The notes: generated by a model from the sequence alone, not told the origin. A stretch of 64,000 bases of DNA from Microbacter margulisiae (GCF_014192515.1 NZ_JACHYB010000002.1:124001-188000), one strand, 5' to 3'; shown: positions 55,087 to 64,000, counted from the first letter of the stretch. Program-made: numbers and translations.

Positions 55087-56517
55087 TCAACTCTCCATTG
55101 CATCATTCTCTTTAGCAAAGAAATGATCTGGAAAATTCACCAGGTAAATCATTCCGGTGGCACGGGTGAAAGCAGTGTAAAGCCAGCGGTAATAATCAGC
55201 ATTCAATTGGTCATCGGCCACCATCCCCTGGTCAACAAAGACGATCTGCCACTGCCCGCCCTGAGCTTTATGGCAGGTGACAGCATAGGCAAATTTCACC
55301 TGCAAAGCATTAAGGAATGGATCTTTCTGCATCTGTTTGGCCCGTTCCCGCCGGTTACCGATCGTGACATAATCTTCGCTTACCGCCTGAAACAATTTAC
55401 GGCTCATCTCATCCATCCGTGCGGGAGAATCGGCCTGTAAAACATCCAACAAAACACGCGCCTCCATTTCACAATCGTAGTCGAGAAAACGCACCAGTAC
55501 ATCGGCAAAACGGAAGCCGTAGAGCTCATGGTGCCGCAGAATCCTTCTGATCTCCACAATATCACCATTGGCTATAAAATCCATTTCAGCATATGTTTTA
55601 CTCCAGAAATAGTTATTCTTAACCACCATCAGCAGATCACCTGTAGCAAGCTCCTCCTCTTTCATCAGTACACGGTTTCGGATGCCGTTATTATAAAGAT
55701 TTGCCCGCTTATTGGAACGCGTTATGACGATGGACTCCTCCAGCCCAGAGTGGGAATAAGCAGATTGAATGGTGTCGATGAGCTCATCACCAGGGAGCCG
55801 TTTCACATCAGGAAAAGCAAGCCGAAACCGGGGTGTAGCAGGCCATACGCCAGCATCAACTTTCTGGCGCAACAACGTGGCGTTGTACAAGATACCACTC
55901 TCAACGGCTTGTCTCACCACCTGAGTCAAAGTGAATGTTGATACATTCAAACCAAAACTTTGCAATATTCCCTCATCCAGTGCAGGACTGACCGGCTGCA
56001 TCACGGGAGGGAGCTGCGCAGTATCGCCCAATAGGATCAGGCTACATCCTTCGGCACTGAAGACAAAATGAAGCAGATCGTCAAGCAACTGCCCGGTGCC
56101 GAACAGCATGCCGTCGCCTGTATAATTGGCAATCATCGAGGCTTCGTCCACAATAAAAAGCGTATGCGGCTGCAGGTTATTATCCAGTACGAATGTCATC
56201 TCCACCGCCGACTTTTGCCTGTAAATATGTTTATGAATTGTTTGTGCCGGTTGCCCGGAATAATGCGTCAACACCTTTGCCGCACGTCCTGTCGGGGCAA
56301 GTAACACAATCTTTTGCTCCATTTCAATCAGCGTTTTCACCAAAGCGCTCACCACCGATGTCTTCCCCGTACCGGCATATCCTTTAAGCAGAAACACACT
56401 TTCGCGCTGGCGTGAAGTCAGGAACGCAGCCAATCGACGGATCAACACCTGCTGTTCTTCCGTTGGGGTGAAAGAAAAGCTATTCAAAATTTTTGTTTGG
56501 AGGAATTGATCGAGCAT
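55087..56517 (-). CDS. RecD-like ATP-dependent DNA helicase
   Basis: 476 residues, superfamily 1B. Walker A 'LLKGYAGTGKTSVVSAL' (~41-57), 'LLAPTGRAAKVL' (motif Ia), Walker B 'LFIVDEASMI', 'LLGDTAQLPPV' (motif III), and the C-terminal UvrD_C_2 motif 'YAVTCHKAQGGQWQIVFVDQG' with 'WLYTAFTRAT'. Shorter than RecD2 and without a RecBC context, so a stand-alone 5'-3' helicase of the Bacteroidota type (often annotated AAA/exodeoxyribonuclease V-like). Intact. Confidence 0.92.
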   Translation of the reverse strand: MLDQFLQTKILNSFSFTPTEEQQVLIRRLAAFLTSRQRESVFLLKGYAGTGKTSVVSALVKTLIEMEQKIVLLAPTGRAAKVLTHYSGQPAQTIHKHIYRQKSAVEMTFVLDNNLQPHTLFIVDEASMIANYTGDGMLFGTGQLLDDLLHFVFSAEGCSLILLGDTAQLPPVMQPVSPALDEGILQSFGLNVSTFTLTQVVRQAVESGILYNATLLRQKVDAGVWPATPRFRLAFPDVKRLPGDELIDTIQSAYSHSGLEESIVITRSNKRANLYNNGIRNRVLMKEEELATGDLLMVVKNNYFWSKTYAEMDFIANGDIVEIRRILRHHELYGFRFADVLVRFLDYDCEMEARVLLDVLQADSPARMDEMSRKLFQAVSEDYVTIGNRRERAKQMQKDPFLNALQVKFAYAVTCHKAQGGQWQIVFVDQGMVADDQLNADYYRWLYTAFTRATGMIYLVNFPDHFFAKENDAMES

Positions 56518-57132
56518 ACCGATAAATAAACTTATTGCGGGAGCAGTTACGTGTTAACAAAGGTACGAAACGAATTTGGAAGATTATAAGAAATCATCAT
56601 CCAATAAAGTTTCGCATTTCCCATAATACTAACTCTACGAGGTTTATTCAATAGTTATGCTGCCTTTGCGAATAGGATTAACTGACAGAGACAACCGACA
56701 TAGATGCGTCAGTAGAGAAAACAATCAACTCAAGTCAGACACAATAGTCCCGAACAGCAATCATAAATCATTAACAATAAATCTTTTAAAACAAAAATCA
56801 TACCAGATAAATAAAAACAAGCCTATTATACAAACCAGCAAATATAACTTTCGCAAGCCAGACATAAATAACCTGCTGATTGCGTGTACTTCTTCAACAA
56901 ATGTCAACAATTTTTACCTTTCACTTTCTATTCTTTTGAGCTATCTTTGAACGTCGGTTATGTAAAAGCCGGATATAAACACATTGAAGACTCCGGTCAA
57001 ACATAATCCACCAAACAATTGTTTCATTTCTAATTCAGTATACCATATAAAACAAGCATATACCATTCAACAGAAAAGAATTGAATTAACATGCGGGGTT
57101 TATTGGTTCTTTAAAAACAAATTTATTATCGT
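56518..57132. other. Long intergenic region before the hydrolase gene
   Basis: 615 bases. A 97-codon frame (56657-56950) has random-looking composition and no start context, so it is not called. A TATCTTTG box at 56943-56950 lacks a -33 partner. The short motif TATACCAT occurs twice (57039, 57060). Confidence 0.35.
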
Positions 57133-58170
57133 ATGAAACGACTAGCCGCTTTTATTTTGTTCGCATTCATTACGCTCTCCGTGTTTTCGCAGGTTAAATG
57201 CACATACGTCCCTGATATTTTGGGAGATGGATTCCAGAAAACCACGCTCGACATGGGCGTTGATTACAGCGGACCCGTTGTTGCCACCCTGATACGGAAA
57301 TTAAACCCTGACACAACGGTACATAAAGCAGTGCTCTATATTCACGGTTATGATGACTATTTCTTCCAGAAAGATATGGCGAACGAATATATCAAACACG
57401 GATATAACTTCTACGCACTGGATTTACGCAAATGCGGACGCTCTATACTGCCCGGACAAATTAAATTCGACGTACGCAATGTTGTTGAATATTACGGCGA
57501 AATCGACGAGGCATTGCAAATCATTCATCAGGAGAAGAACCACTGGGTATTGCTAAGCGGGCACTCGATGGGCGGCCTGGTGGCTTCAGTATATGCCGAA
57601 GACCGTATCGGAAAAGAAAAGTTCGATGCTTTGTTCCTCGACAGTCCTTTCTTCGACTGGAATGTCAGTCCTGTGGTCAGGGCTACCATTCTGCCAATTG
57701 CTGCTGACGAAGGTTCAAGACATCCGGAAAAAACGCGTAAGGGGCCTGATTATTCACTCTACGGCGAGAGCCTAAATAAGAACTTCAAAGGTGAATGGAA
57801 TTACAACCTCGAATGGAAAATGTTGCAGGTACCAGTCATGACCTACGGATGGATAAGCGCCATGTACAACGCCATTCAAAGGGTACAAGACGGACTGCAT
57901 ATCCAGAAACCGGTGCTGGTGATGATCTCCGACCGATCCATCCATCCAAAGACATGGACAAATGATCTCTTCAAAGCCGATGCTGTACTCAATGTTAATT
58001 CAATAAAGAAATATGCGGCAAACATTGCCACCAATGTGCAGATCATTCAGATCCACGACGGCATGCACGACCTGGTACTCTCGCCAAAGCCAGTACGCGA
58101 CGTGGTGTATAAAGACCTGTTCAATTATCTGTCAACCATTGCACCTAAAAATTCAATGCAGGCAAAATAG
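57133..58170 (+). CDS. Exported alpha/beta hydrolase (S33/lysophospholipase-like)
   Basis: 345 residues with a signal peptide (MKRLAAFILFAFITLSVFSQ). Alpha/beta fold: 'AVLYIHGYDDYF' (oxyanion strand), nucleophile elbow 'LLSGHSMGGLVAS' with Ser ~145, Asp in the 'VLVMISDRS' region, and final His in 'IHDGMHDLVLS'. It resembles PldB-type lysophospholipases or esterases, acting in the periplasm or outside. Single gene; substrate unknown. Confidence 0.9.
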   Translation: MKRLAAFILFAFITLSVFSQVKCTYVPDILGDGFQKTTLDMGVDYSGPVVATLIRKLNPDTTVHKAVLYIHGYDDYFFQKDMANEYIKHGYNFYALDLRKCGRSILPGQIKFDVRNVVEYYGEIDEALQIIHQEKNHWVLLSGHSMGGLVASVYAEDRIGKEKFDALFLDSPFFDWNVSPVVRATILPIAADEGSRHPEKTRKGPDYSLYGESLNKNFKGEWNYNLEWKMLQVPVMTYGWISAMYNAIQRVQDGLHIQKPVLVMISDRSIHPKTWTNDLFKADAVLNVNSIKKYAANIATNVQIIQIHDGMHDLVLSPKPVRDVVYKDLFNYLSTIAPKNSMQAK

Positions 58171-58239
58171 TTGTCAATGTCTGGCATATTGAACTGAAGT
58201 TGCAGGCATAAGAACTATAGGTTATTAAAGACAAGCACA

Positions 58240-58968
58240 ATGAAACGCAAGTTCCATTTCTTTACATTCATCTATCAGTGGTGCATTTTTGTTCCGCTTT
58301 TTACGATAAGCACCATTATGACGGCTATATCCACAATCATTCTGGCACCTATTTTCAAGGACAGCGATATCACGTACTGGCCGGCGCGCAAATGGTCGCG
58401 GTTTGCATGCAAGGGGATGTGTATCAAAACAGAAATCATCGGACGAGAAAAAATTGATTCTTCGCAATCCTATGTTTTTGCCGCCAACCACCAGAGCGCA
58501 TACGATATTTTCCTCATCTATGGATGGCTAAACAACCGTTTCAAATGGATCATGAAGAAAGAGCTGCGTAAAATCCCACTGGTAGGCGCTGCCTGCGAGT
58601 CGGCAGGCCATATCTTCATTGATCGAAGCAGTACGGTATCGGCGCTAAAAAGCATCGAAACTGCACAACGGAAACTGCAAAATGGCGCTTCTATCACCGT
58701 CTTCCCCGAAGGAACCCGTTCCGCAACAGGAAAAATGGGAAAATTCAAACGTGGAGCATTTACTATTGCCGGTTCAATCGGGCTTCCTATTGTGCCGTTA
58801 ACCATTAAAGGCACCTTTGAGGTGATGCCCAAGAACAGTTACAACATCCATTCCGGCAAACTGACCCTGATTATCCATGACCCGATCCCCTATTCCAAGG
58901 AGTTGTTTGAAGATAACCAACAGGTGCTGATCAATCAGGTGCATGATATCATTGAACAAGGATTATAG
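58240..58968 (+). CDS. plsC: 1-acyl-sn-glycerol-3-phosphate acyltransferase
   Basis: 242 residues. N-terminal membrane helix (FVPLFTISTIMTAISTIILAPIF). Acyltransferase block I 'AANHQSAYDIFL' with catalytic His-x4-Asp (~84-89), block II near 'GAACESAGHIFIDRS', block III 'VFPEGTRSATGKMGKFKRGAF' and block IV 'PIVPLTIKG'. It makes phosphatidic acid from lysophosphatidate at the inner membrane. Standard length, all motifs intact. It ends 35 bases before the OmpA-like gene. Confidence 0.93.
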   Translation: MKRKFHFFTFIYQWCIFVPLFTISTIMTAISTIILAPIFKDSDITYWPARKWSRFACKGMCIKTEIIGREKIDSSQSYVFAANHQSAYDIFLIYGWLNNRFKWIMKKELRKIPLVGAACESAGHIFIDRSSTVSALKSIETAQRKLQNGASITVFPEGTRSATGKMGKFKRGAFTIAGSIGLPIVPLTIKGTFEVMPKNSYNIHSGKLTLIIHDPIPYSKELFEDNQQVLINQVHDIIEQGL

Positions 58969-59003
58969 CAATAATTGTCCTTATTCTAAAATTCTGAATA
59001 TTT

Positions 59004-60734
59004 TTGTCTTATCACCAACACATATCTCAACGCATTGTTTCATTCGGGAGACGTTGTTTTTGGGTGTTCATCATCGGAGCTCTTGCCGGGAAAGGGTTTC
59101 TCTCTGCTCATCCAAAAACATACCACAAAACAACCCCGATGGAAAGTGTCGCTCTGCTTTTCACGCATGGAAAATACCAGCAGGCAGACTCTTTACTGTT
59201 GACTATTGATTCACGGCAACCTTTATGGAACATCTGGAAACAAAAGATTGACACAGCCCTGCAACTGGTACAACACCCGATCCTCTGCCATCCTGACGTA
59301 ATGGCAATAAACGACACACAGGAAGACACCTATTGGCCTGCTATTTCACCCGACGGAACGTTGCTGGCCGTTACCGATAGCCATCGAGGTACCACTGACG
59401 AGGCAGGCTCCGAAGAGGATGTACGCTTCTTTAAAAAAAAGAGCACCGGCAACTGGATTCGGGACATGCTTCCGGAAAAGTTTATCAATACTCCGGCCAA
59501 CGAAGGCTCTGTATGTTTTTCCGTAGATGGAAGGTATCTCTTTTTCGTGGCTTCCGACAGAAGCGACGGATTGGGTAGTTGCGACATCTACTACCTGATC
59601 CGGCATGGTAACGGCTGGTCATTTCCTATGCATCCTGAATCTCCTTTGAATACACGTTTCTGGGAAAGCAACCCTTCCCTGTCAAGCGACGGACGAATGC
59701 TCTACTTCTGCTCCAACCGTCCAGGTGGAATCGGAGGAATGGATATCTGGTCGTGCCGCGTGCAACCGCAAGCCGATGGAACGTTACTATTTTATGATGC
59801 TAAGAATCTCGGCAGACCGGTCAACACTCCGCAAAATGAATTTTCTCCTTTTATTCATCCCGATAACCGGACGCTTTATTTTTCATCCGACGGGCATCCG
59901 GGACTGGGAGGCGAAGATATTTTTCTCACTCACAGAAGTCAGTCAGGGAAATGGACAGAACCCCGAAATATAGGATATCCCATCAATTCTCCCGGTGATG
60001 ATGAAGGGTTCACCACCGATGCACAGGGCATAATGGGATACTACTCTTCGAATGCTTTCGAATCTGATTCGACATTCTCCAGACAACAAATTTATCAGGT
60101 AAAATTACCGGTGACCGATCGGCCAGCACCAATGAAATGCACGCAAGGGAATATACTTCCTTCGGCACTTGCTATCCCTACTCCCAATGTTGTGCAGGTA
60201 ATTAACCTGAAAACAGACCGAGTCGTTTTCAACACCCTTGCCGACAGATATACCGGAAACTTTACTATATGTTATCCCGATACGGGAAGATATGCGCTAT
60301 CTATTGTCAAAGAGGGCTACCTGTTCCATTTTTCTCTCCTGAATGACTCAGTTCCAACAGCCAACATCCCATTAGCTAAAATAGCTGTTGGAGAAAAGGT
60401 TGCCCTACAGAATATCTATTTTGAGTTTAATTCTGCTAACTTACAACCCGCATCAACAGCCGAACTAAACCAACTTGGCATGCTGCTGGAAAACAATCCC
60501 TCCATGCACCTGTTAATTGCAGGATATACCGATAGTATCGGCAGCAAAAGTTATAATATTCAACTATCTTTGCAACGAGCCGAAGCGGTGGTCAGTTATC
60601 TGGTTTCGCACGGTATTTCTTCTGACCGGCTGCAAACCAAAGGATATGGAAGCACATATGCAGTGGGCAATAATGAAACAGCACAGGGACGTGCCCTCAA
60701 CAGGCGAACGGAAGCCATTGTCATACACGAATAA
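59004..60734 (+). CDS. PD40-OmpA family cell envelope protein (TTG start)
   Basis: 576 residues if started at TTG 59004, which is needed to include the hydrophobic signal (CFWVFIIGALAGKGFLSA); the first ATG (59139) would lose it. Residues ~105-380 carry WD40-like PD40 repeats ('PAISPDGTLLAVTD', 'VCFSVDGRYLFFVASDR', 'PSLSSDGRMLYFCSNRPGG', 'PFIHPDNRTLYFSSDG'). The C-terminal ~110 residues are an OmpA domain binding peptidoglycan ('IYFEFNSANLQPAS', 'IAGYTDSIGSKSYNIQLSLQRAEAVVSYLVSHGI', 'NRRTE'). A periplasmic protein tying the outer membrane to the wall; similar architecture to PorE-like T9SS-linked proteins, link not proven. Confidence 0.88.
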   Translation: MSYHQHISQRIVSFGRRCFWVFIIGALAGKGFLSAHPKTYHKTTPMESVALLFTHGKYQQADSLLLTIDSRQPLWNIWKQKIDTALQLVQHPILCHPDVMAINDTQEDTYWPAISPDGTLLAVTDSHRGTTDEAGSEEDVRFFKKKSTGNWIRDMLPEKFINTPANEGSVCFSVDGRYLFFVASDRSDGLGSCDIYYLIRHGNGWSFPMHPESPLNTRFWESNPSLSSDGRMLYFCSNRPGGIGGMDIWSCRVQPQADGTLLFYDAKNLGRPVNTPQNEFSPFIHPDNRTLYFSSDGHPGLGGEDIFLTHRSQSGKWTEPRNIGYPINSPGDDEGFTTDAQGIMGYYSSNAFESDSTFSRQQIYQVKLPVTDRPAPMKCTQGNILPSALAIPTPNVVQVINLKTDRVVFNTLADRYTGNFTICYPDTGRYALSIVKEGYLFHFSLLNDSVPTANIPLAKIAVGEKVALQNIYFEFNSANLQPASTAELNQLGMLLENNPSMHLLIAGYTDSIGSKSYNIQLSLQRAEAVVSYLVSHGISSDRLQTKGYGSTYAVGNNETAQGRALNRRTEAIVIHE

Positions 60735-60771
60735 AAGACACATCTAATTCTAACCATTAACAATAACAGAC

Positions 60772-61539
60772 ATGCAACTGAATCTAAAAAATCCGCTTAT
60801 CATTTTTGACCTTGAAACAACAGGAATGAACATCGCTACGGACCGCATCATTGAGCTCTCTTATCTTAAAATATATCCGAACGGCAAAGAAGAAGGGAAA
60901 ACGCTTCGGGTAAATCCGGGGATGCCTATCCCGCCCGAGACAACCGCTATTCATGGCATTAAAGATGAAGATGTGGCATCCGCGCCGACCTTTGGATCGA
61001 TTGCCAAAAACCTTGCTAAAGATTTCGAGGGATGCGATCTGGCCGGATACAATTCAAACCGGTTTGACATCCCATTGCTGGCAGAAGAGTTTTTGCGCGC
61101 CGATGTCGATATTGATCTGATGAAAAGAAAGTTTATTGATGTACAGACCATCTTCTACAAGAAAGAGCCACGCACACTGTCAGCTGCATATAAATTCTAT
61201 TGCGAAGGTGATTTGGAAAATGCTCATAGCGCCGAGGCCGATACACGGGCTACTTATGAGGTACTGAAAGCACAATTAGATCGATATGAGGACATTAAAA
61301 ATGATGTCAGTTTCCTGTCAAAATATTCCGCATTCACACGTAACGCTGACTTTGCCGGACGTATCGTATTTGACGACAATGAGGAAGAGGTGTTTAATTT
61401 TGGCAAATACAAAGGACAAAAAGTAGCCGATGTATTGAAAAAAGATCCAGGATATTACGGATGGATCATGCAAGGTGATTTCACATTGCATACAAAAAAA
61501 GTTGTCACCAACGTCAAGCTGAGAAGTTTCAATAAATAA
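60772..61539 (+). CDS. DEDDh 3'-5' exonuclease with ExoX-like C-terminal domain
   Basis: 255 residues. DnaQ-like fold: Exo I 'IIFDLETTGM' (Asp/Glu ~9-11), Exo II 'LAGYNSNRFDIPLL', and Exo III 'HSAEADTRATYE' with His ~151 and Asp ~156. The C-terminal ~50 residues, 'FNFGKYKGQKVADVLKKDPGYYGWIMQGDF', match the small domain found after ExoX-like nucleases. It is a repair or RNA/DNA-trimming nuclease, not the polymerase III epsilon subunit, given the single-gene context. Confidence 0.93.
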   Translation: MQLNLKNPLIIFDLETTGMNIATDRIIELSYLKIYPNGKEEGKTLRVNPGMPIPPETTAIHGIKDEDVASAPTFGSIAKNLAKDFEGCDLAGYNSNRFDIPLLAEEFLRADVDIDLMKRKFIDVQTIFYKKEPRTLSAAYKFYCEGDLENAHSAEADTRATYEVLKAQLDRYEDIKNDVSFLSKYSAFTRNADFAGRIVFDDNEEEVFNFGKYKGQKVADVLKKDPGYYGWIMQGDFTLHTKKVVTNVKLRSFNK

Positions 61540-61858
61540 CAAAGCCGGTAGATAGTAGGTGGTAGGACGGTAGTGTAGTAGAAATCAGAGAATCTGAAGT
61601 TAAGGAAGAATTGGGAACCAGGAAAGAAGGCCTTCGGTTGTCTTCTGTTTTTTGTCTTTAGACTTGTTGTTTGCCTTCAATCTCTGAAATAAACAGCGAA
61701 TCATTGACAGTGAAGATTTGAAGAAGAAAAACTCTGGTCTTTTTGAACATCATACCGTTAGTTGGGTTTTCCGATTTCTCGATTATTCATCTCTTCTTAA
61801 ACTTCTCATTTTCAGAGCTTAATTAACTTATTTCTAACTCATAATACAACAACTATTT
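61540..61858. other. Gap with dispersed repeat copy
   Basis: 319 bases without a gene. The left part carries the repeat at 61553-61608; the rest is AT-rich upstream region of the START-like gene. Confidence 0.5.
61553..61608 (+). repeat. Dispersed intergenic repeat, copy 2
   Basis: TAGTAGGTGGTAGG (61553-61566) is identical to 1924-1937, and ATCTGAAGTTAAGGAAG (61592-61608) resembles the tail of that copy. It directly follows a stop codon, as copy 1 does. Confidence 0.5.
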
Positions 61859-62242
61859 ATGAAAGACTATAAAAAACAATTCATCATCAAAGCACCCCCT
61901 CAGGACGTATATGCTGCCTTGACAAACGCCCATATCATCTCTATCTGGACAGGTGAAGAGGCTGTAATGGAGGCCATTCCCAATACCGAATTTTCATGGT
62001 GGAATGGAGATATCTGTGGATTGAACCTTGAATTTGAACCCAATACGAAGATTGTTCAGCAATGGTATTTTGGAGAAGATGAGGAAGCGGCTTCTATCGT
62101 GACATTAAAATTGCATCCCGATAGACAGGGAACAAGTCTGGAGATTATGCAGACCAATATCCCTGATGAAGCCTGCGAAAATATCACGGAAGGATGGAAA
62201 GATGCCATTGTAACCCCGTTGCGGGATTTACTGGAAGATTAG
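61859..62242 (+). CDS. START-like/SRPBCC (AHSA1-type) domain protein
   Basis: 127 residues, one domain. 'YKKQFIIKAPPQDVYAALTNAHIISIWTGEEAVMEAIPNTEFSWWNGDICGLNLEF' and 'IVQQWYF' followed by 'ENITEGWKDAIVTPLRDLLED' are typical of the AHSA1/START-like group common in Bacteroidota. These fold around a hydrophobic cavity and may bind a small ligand or a chaperone; ligand unknown. Soluble, no signal. Confidence 0.9.
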   Translation: MKDYKKQFIIKAPPQDVYAALTNAHIISIWTGEEAVMEAIPNTEFSWWNGDICGLNLEFEPNTKIVQQWYFGEDEEAASIVTLKLHPDRQGTSLEIMQTNIPDEACENITEGWKDAIVTPLRDLLED

Positions 62243-62387
62243 ATATCAATGGCGAGTCTTATTATCAATCAGGGGACAACACCCATAAAAACAATGACAC
62301 TCAAACAGCAAAAACATAAATGATTTATTGATTTTAACTCAAAATAATTACTGTTTCATGTTTTTTCTGGCAATTTTGTTTCAATCT

Positions 62388-62418
62388 TTTGGTTTTTCAA
62401 AATAATGACGTATATTTG
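62388..62418 (+). promoter_or_regulatory. Bacteroidota-type promoter of the leu leader
   Basis: TTTG at 62388-62391, 19-base spacer, TATATTTG at 62411-62418. Transcription would start near 62424, about 15 bases before the leader peptide ATG and ~190 bases before leuA. Confidence 0.8.
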
Positions 62419-62438
62419 CAGCGTGAAAATTGACACAA

Positions 62439-62501
62439 ATGAATTCTTCATCTTTCATATTGCTAGGCCTACGACTTTTGTGCACACAAGTACAGAAGTG
62501 A
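62439..62501 (+). CDS. leuL: Leucine-rich leader peptide upstream of leuA
   Basis: A 20-codon frame, ATG 62439 to TGA 62499-62501. Its middle reads I-L-L-G-L-R-L-L-C: five leucine codons (TTG, CTA, CTA, CTT, TTG) and one isoleucine within nine codons. It lies between a clear promoter and a terminator hairpin, exactly where a ribosome-sensing leader peptide is needed for attenuation of leucine synthesis. The symbol is used by analogy only; no homology to the enterobacterial peptide is claimed. Confidence 0.75.
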   Translation: MNSSSFILLGLRLLCTQVQK

Positions 62502-62577
62502 AAGGGCATGACGTTATTTTTTTAATACTCAAAAACACAAAAGCCTTTCTCACTTCAATGTGAGGAGGCTTTTTTTA
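62495..62577 (+). promoter_or_regulatory. leuA attenuator: antiterminator and terminator
   Basis: Terminator: AAGCCTTTCTCAC (62541-62553) pairs with GTGAGGAGGCTT (62560-62571) with one bulge and one G-T pair, then a T-run to 62576. Antiterminator: GAAGTGA+AAGG (62495-62505, covering the leader stop codon) pairs with TCACTTC and CCTT inside 62544-62556, with a two-base bulge. The two folds are mutually exclusive. A ribosome stalled on the Leu codons (62460-62480) leaves 62495-62505 free to block termination; one reaching the stop codon covers it. Confidence 0.75.
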
Positions 62578-62613
62578 ATGATAACAGACAAACACTTTTA
62601 ACTCTCATACATC

Positions 62614-64000
62614 ATGGACAAATTGTATATCTTCGACACAACATTACGCGATGGAGAACAAGTTCCGGGTTGTCAGCTGAACACCGTGGAAAAAATTGAA
62701 GTTGCCAAATCGCTCGAAGCATTAGGTGTCGATATTATCGAAGCGGGATTTCCCATTTCAAGCCCAGGAGATTTTAATTCAGTGGTCGAAATCTCAAAAG
62801 CCGTCACTTGGCCTACCATTTGCGCCTTGACGAGAAGTGTAGAAAAAGATATTGATGTTGCCGCCCAGGCACTCCAATATGCCAAGAAAAAACGTATTCA
62901 TACCGGCATTGGCACATCCGACTACCATATCTTATATAAATTCAATTCAACTCAGGAAGAGATTTTGCAACGTGCTATAGCAGCCGTTAAATATGCAAAG
63001 AAATATGTGGAAGATGTTGAATTCTACGCCGAAGATGCAGGTCGCACCGATAACGAATATTTGGCACGGGTAGTAGAAGCCGTTATCAAAGCCGGAGCAA
63101 CAGTGGTAAACATCCCTGACACAACCGGCTATTGCCTCCCAACCGATTATGCAACAAAAATAAAATACCTGTACGAACATGTCAACGGGATTCAAAATGC
63201 TATTATATCTACCCATTGCCATAATGATTTAGGAATGGCTACTGCCAACACATTGGCAGGTGTAATGAACGGCGCCCGCCAGGTGGAAGTCACCATCAAC
63301 GGCATCGGTGAACGAGCCGGCAACACCGCCCTCGAAGAAATTGTCATGATCCTCAATAGCCACAAAGAACTAAATGTTCAAACCAACATCAATACCCGAA
63401 AAATCACTTCCATAAGCCGCATGGTGTCAAGCCTGATGAATATGCCGGTACAACCTAACAAAGCCATCGTAGGGCGCAATGCGTTTGCCCACTCTTCAGG
63501 TATCCATCAGGATGGCGTTTTGAAGAATCGCGAGAGCTATGAGATCATCGATCCGAAAGATGTCGGGATTGATGAAAACTCCATTGTACTGACAGCCAGG
63601 AGTGGACGGGCAGCATTGAAGCATCGGCTTCAAATGCTGGGTGTAGAACTTAAAGATAGCAAACGACTTGATGAGATTTATGAGGAATTCCTTAAATTAG
63701 CGGACCGAAAAAAAGATATCAACGACAACGATCTGCTGTTGCTGGCAGGCAAAGAAAGAGCAGCAAACCAACGGATTAAACTGGAATACCTGCAAGTCAC
63801 TTCAGGAGTCGGCATTCGATCAGTAGCCAGTGTCGGGCTGAACATTGCCGGAGAACAGTTTGAAGCGGCTGCCACAGGAAATGGGCCAGTGGATGCAGGT
63901 ATCAACGCCGTCAAGCGGATTATCAACCGAAAGACAACTTTGAATGATTTTCTTATCCAGGCTATCACCAAGGGTAGTGACGATGTAGGAAAAGTCCACA
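62614..64000 (+). CDS. leuA: 2-isopropylmalate synthase (cut by window end)
   Basis: The frame from ATG 62614 is open to the window edge, 462 codons. It condenses acetyl-CoA with 2-oxoisovalerate, the first step of leucine synthesis. The catalytic TIM barrel begins '[21 protein letters not shown]' (metal Asp and catalytic Arg-Asp), then '[45 protein letters not shown]' with the His-x-His metal ligands. The linker follows with '[28 protein letters not shown]', then the start of the LeuA dimer/regulatory domain ('[15 protein letters not shown]'), the site of leucine feedback in the family. Expression appears controlled by the attenuator just upstream. Confidence 0.96.
   Translation, partial: MDKLYIFDTTLRDGEQVPGCQLNTVEKIEVAKSLEALGVDIIEAGFPISSPGDFNSVVEISKAVTWPTICALTRSVEKDIDVAAQALQYAKKKRIHTGIGTSDYHILYKFNSTQEEILQRAIAAVKYAKKYVEDVEFYAEDAGRTDNEYLARVVEAVIKAGATVVNIPDTTGYCLPTDYATKIKYLYEHVNGIQNAIISTHCHNDLGMATANTLAGVMNGARQVEVTINGIGERAGNTALEEIVMILNSHKELNVQTNINTRKITSISRMVSSLMNMPVQPNKAIVGRNAFAHSSGIHQDGVLKNRESYEIIDPKDVGIDENSIVLTARSGRAALKHRLQMLGVELKDSKRLDEIYEEFLKLADRKKDINDNDLLLLAGKERAANQRIKLEYLQVTSGVGIRSVASVGLNIAGEQFEAAATGNGPVDAGINAVKRIINRKTTLNDFLIQAITKGSDDVGKVH

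Noticed and set aside
56657..56950. 97-residue frame in the gap before the hydrolase gene
   Set aside because: Lys/Asn/Ser-rich random-looking product in an AT-rich intergenic region, no domain or signal.
62424..62613. Riboswitch upstream of leuA
   Set aside because: The leader is fully explained by a leader peptide plus antiterminator/terminator; no known aptamer pattern seen.
1..64000. CRISPR arrays, rRNA genes, prophage or replication origin
   Set aside because: No regularly spaced repeats, rRNA-like sequence, phage structural genes or DnaA-box cluster were noticed.

Overview
The window looks like chromosomal DNA of a Bacteroidota species, most likely order Bacteroidales. The evidence is TAnnTTTG / TTTG promoter boxes, a type IX secretion sorting domain, DUF5977 and DUF6443 Rhs proteins, a single-chain purL, cydAB, and a Bacteroidota-type tRNA-Arg(CCU). 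The genus cannot be fixed from the sequence; Paludibacter- or Dysgonomonas-like lineages are plausible.

Positions 1-19.6 kb are an accessory region. A cut-off gene tail and a T9SS-sorted exported protein are followed by a pair of large exported Rhs/YD-repeat proteins (2131-5967 and 6049-9528). Next come five head-to-tail 'orphan' Rhs C-terminal cassettes, each a stretch of Rhs core joined to a different toxin-like tip. None has a convincing start codon, and every tip is followed within a few bases, or with overlap, by a small exported, lipoprotein, membrane or Imm-like gene (candidate immunity). The recognisable tips are an HExxH metallopeptidase, an AHH (HNH/EndoVII-like) nuclease and a domain with H...SxGC residues. 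Two core types (A and B) are present and the last cassette is a mosaic of both. An IS5-family element splits the immunity gene of that cassette.

Positions 19.8-42 kb are mostly core genome: mfd; an efflux set (TolC, membrane fusion protein, ABC ATPase, FtsX permease) followed by a LytS/LytTR two-component pair; cytochrome bd oxidase cydAB; tRNA-Arg; a ClC chloride transporter; a DUF3467 protein; surE plus a small membrane protein; purL; and a MutS-like ATPase. A complete IS4-family element with a 10-bp target duplication lies at 42.2-43.7 kb.

Positions 43.7-54.5 kb carry stress and regulatory genes: a DUF2975/XRE pair, a 59-aa membrane miniprotein, an arsR-arsC-acr3 operon with a palindrome around its promoter, an Rrf2 regulator with two matching operator-like sites controlling an NmrA-like oxidoreductase and a nitroreductase, an outer-membrane protein, a Crp/Fnr regulator, a patatin, a ferredoxin-nitroreductase, an LCMT-like methyltransferase, and a TatD-like hydrolase whose HxH strand sits at the C-terminus instead of the N-terminus.

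Positions 54.5-64 kb hold an Rhs fragment far from the main locus, a RecD-like helicase, an exported alpha/beta hydrolase, a PlsC acyltransferase, a PD40-OmpA protein, a DEDDh exonuclease, a START-like protein, and finally leuA, cut by the window end. leuA is preceded by what looks like a complete attenuator: promoter, leucine-rich leader peptide, antiterminator and terminator.
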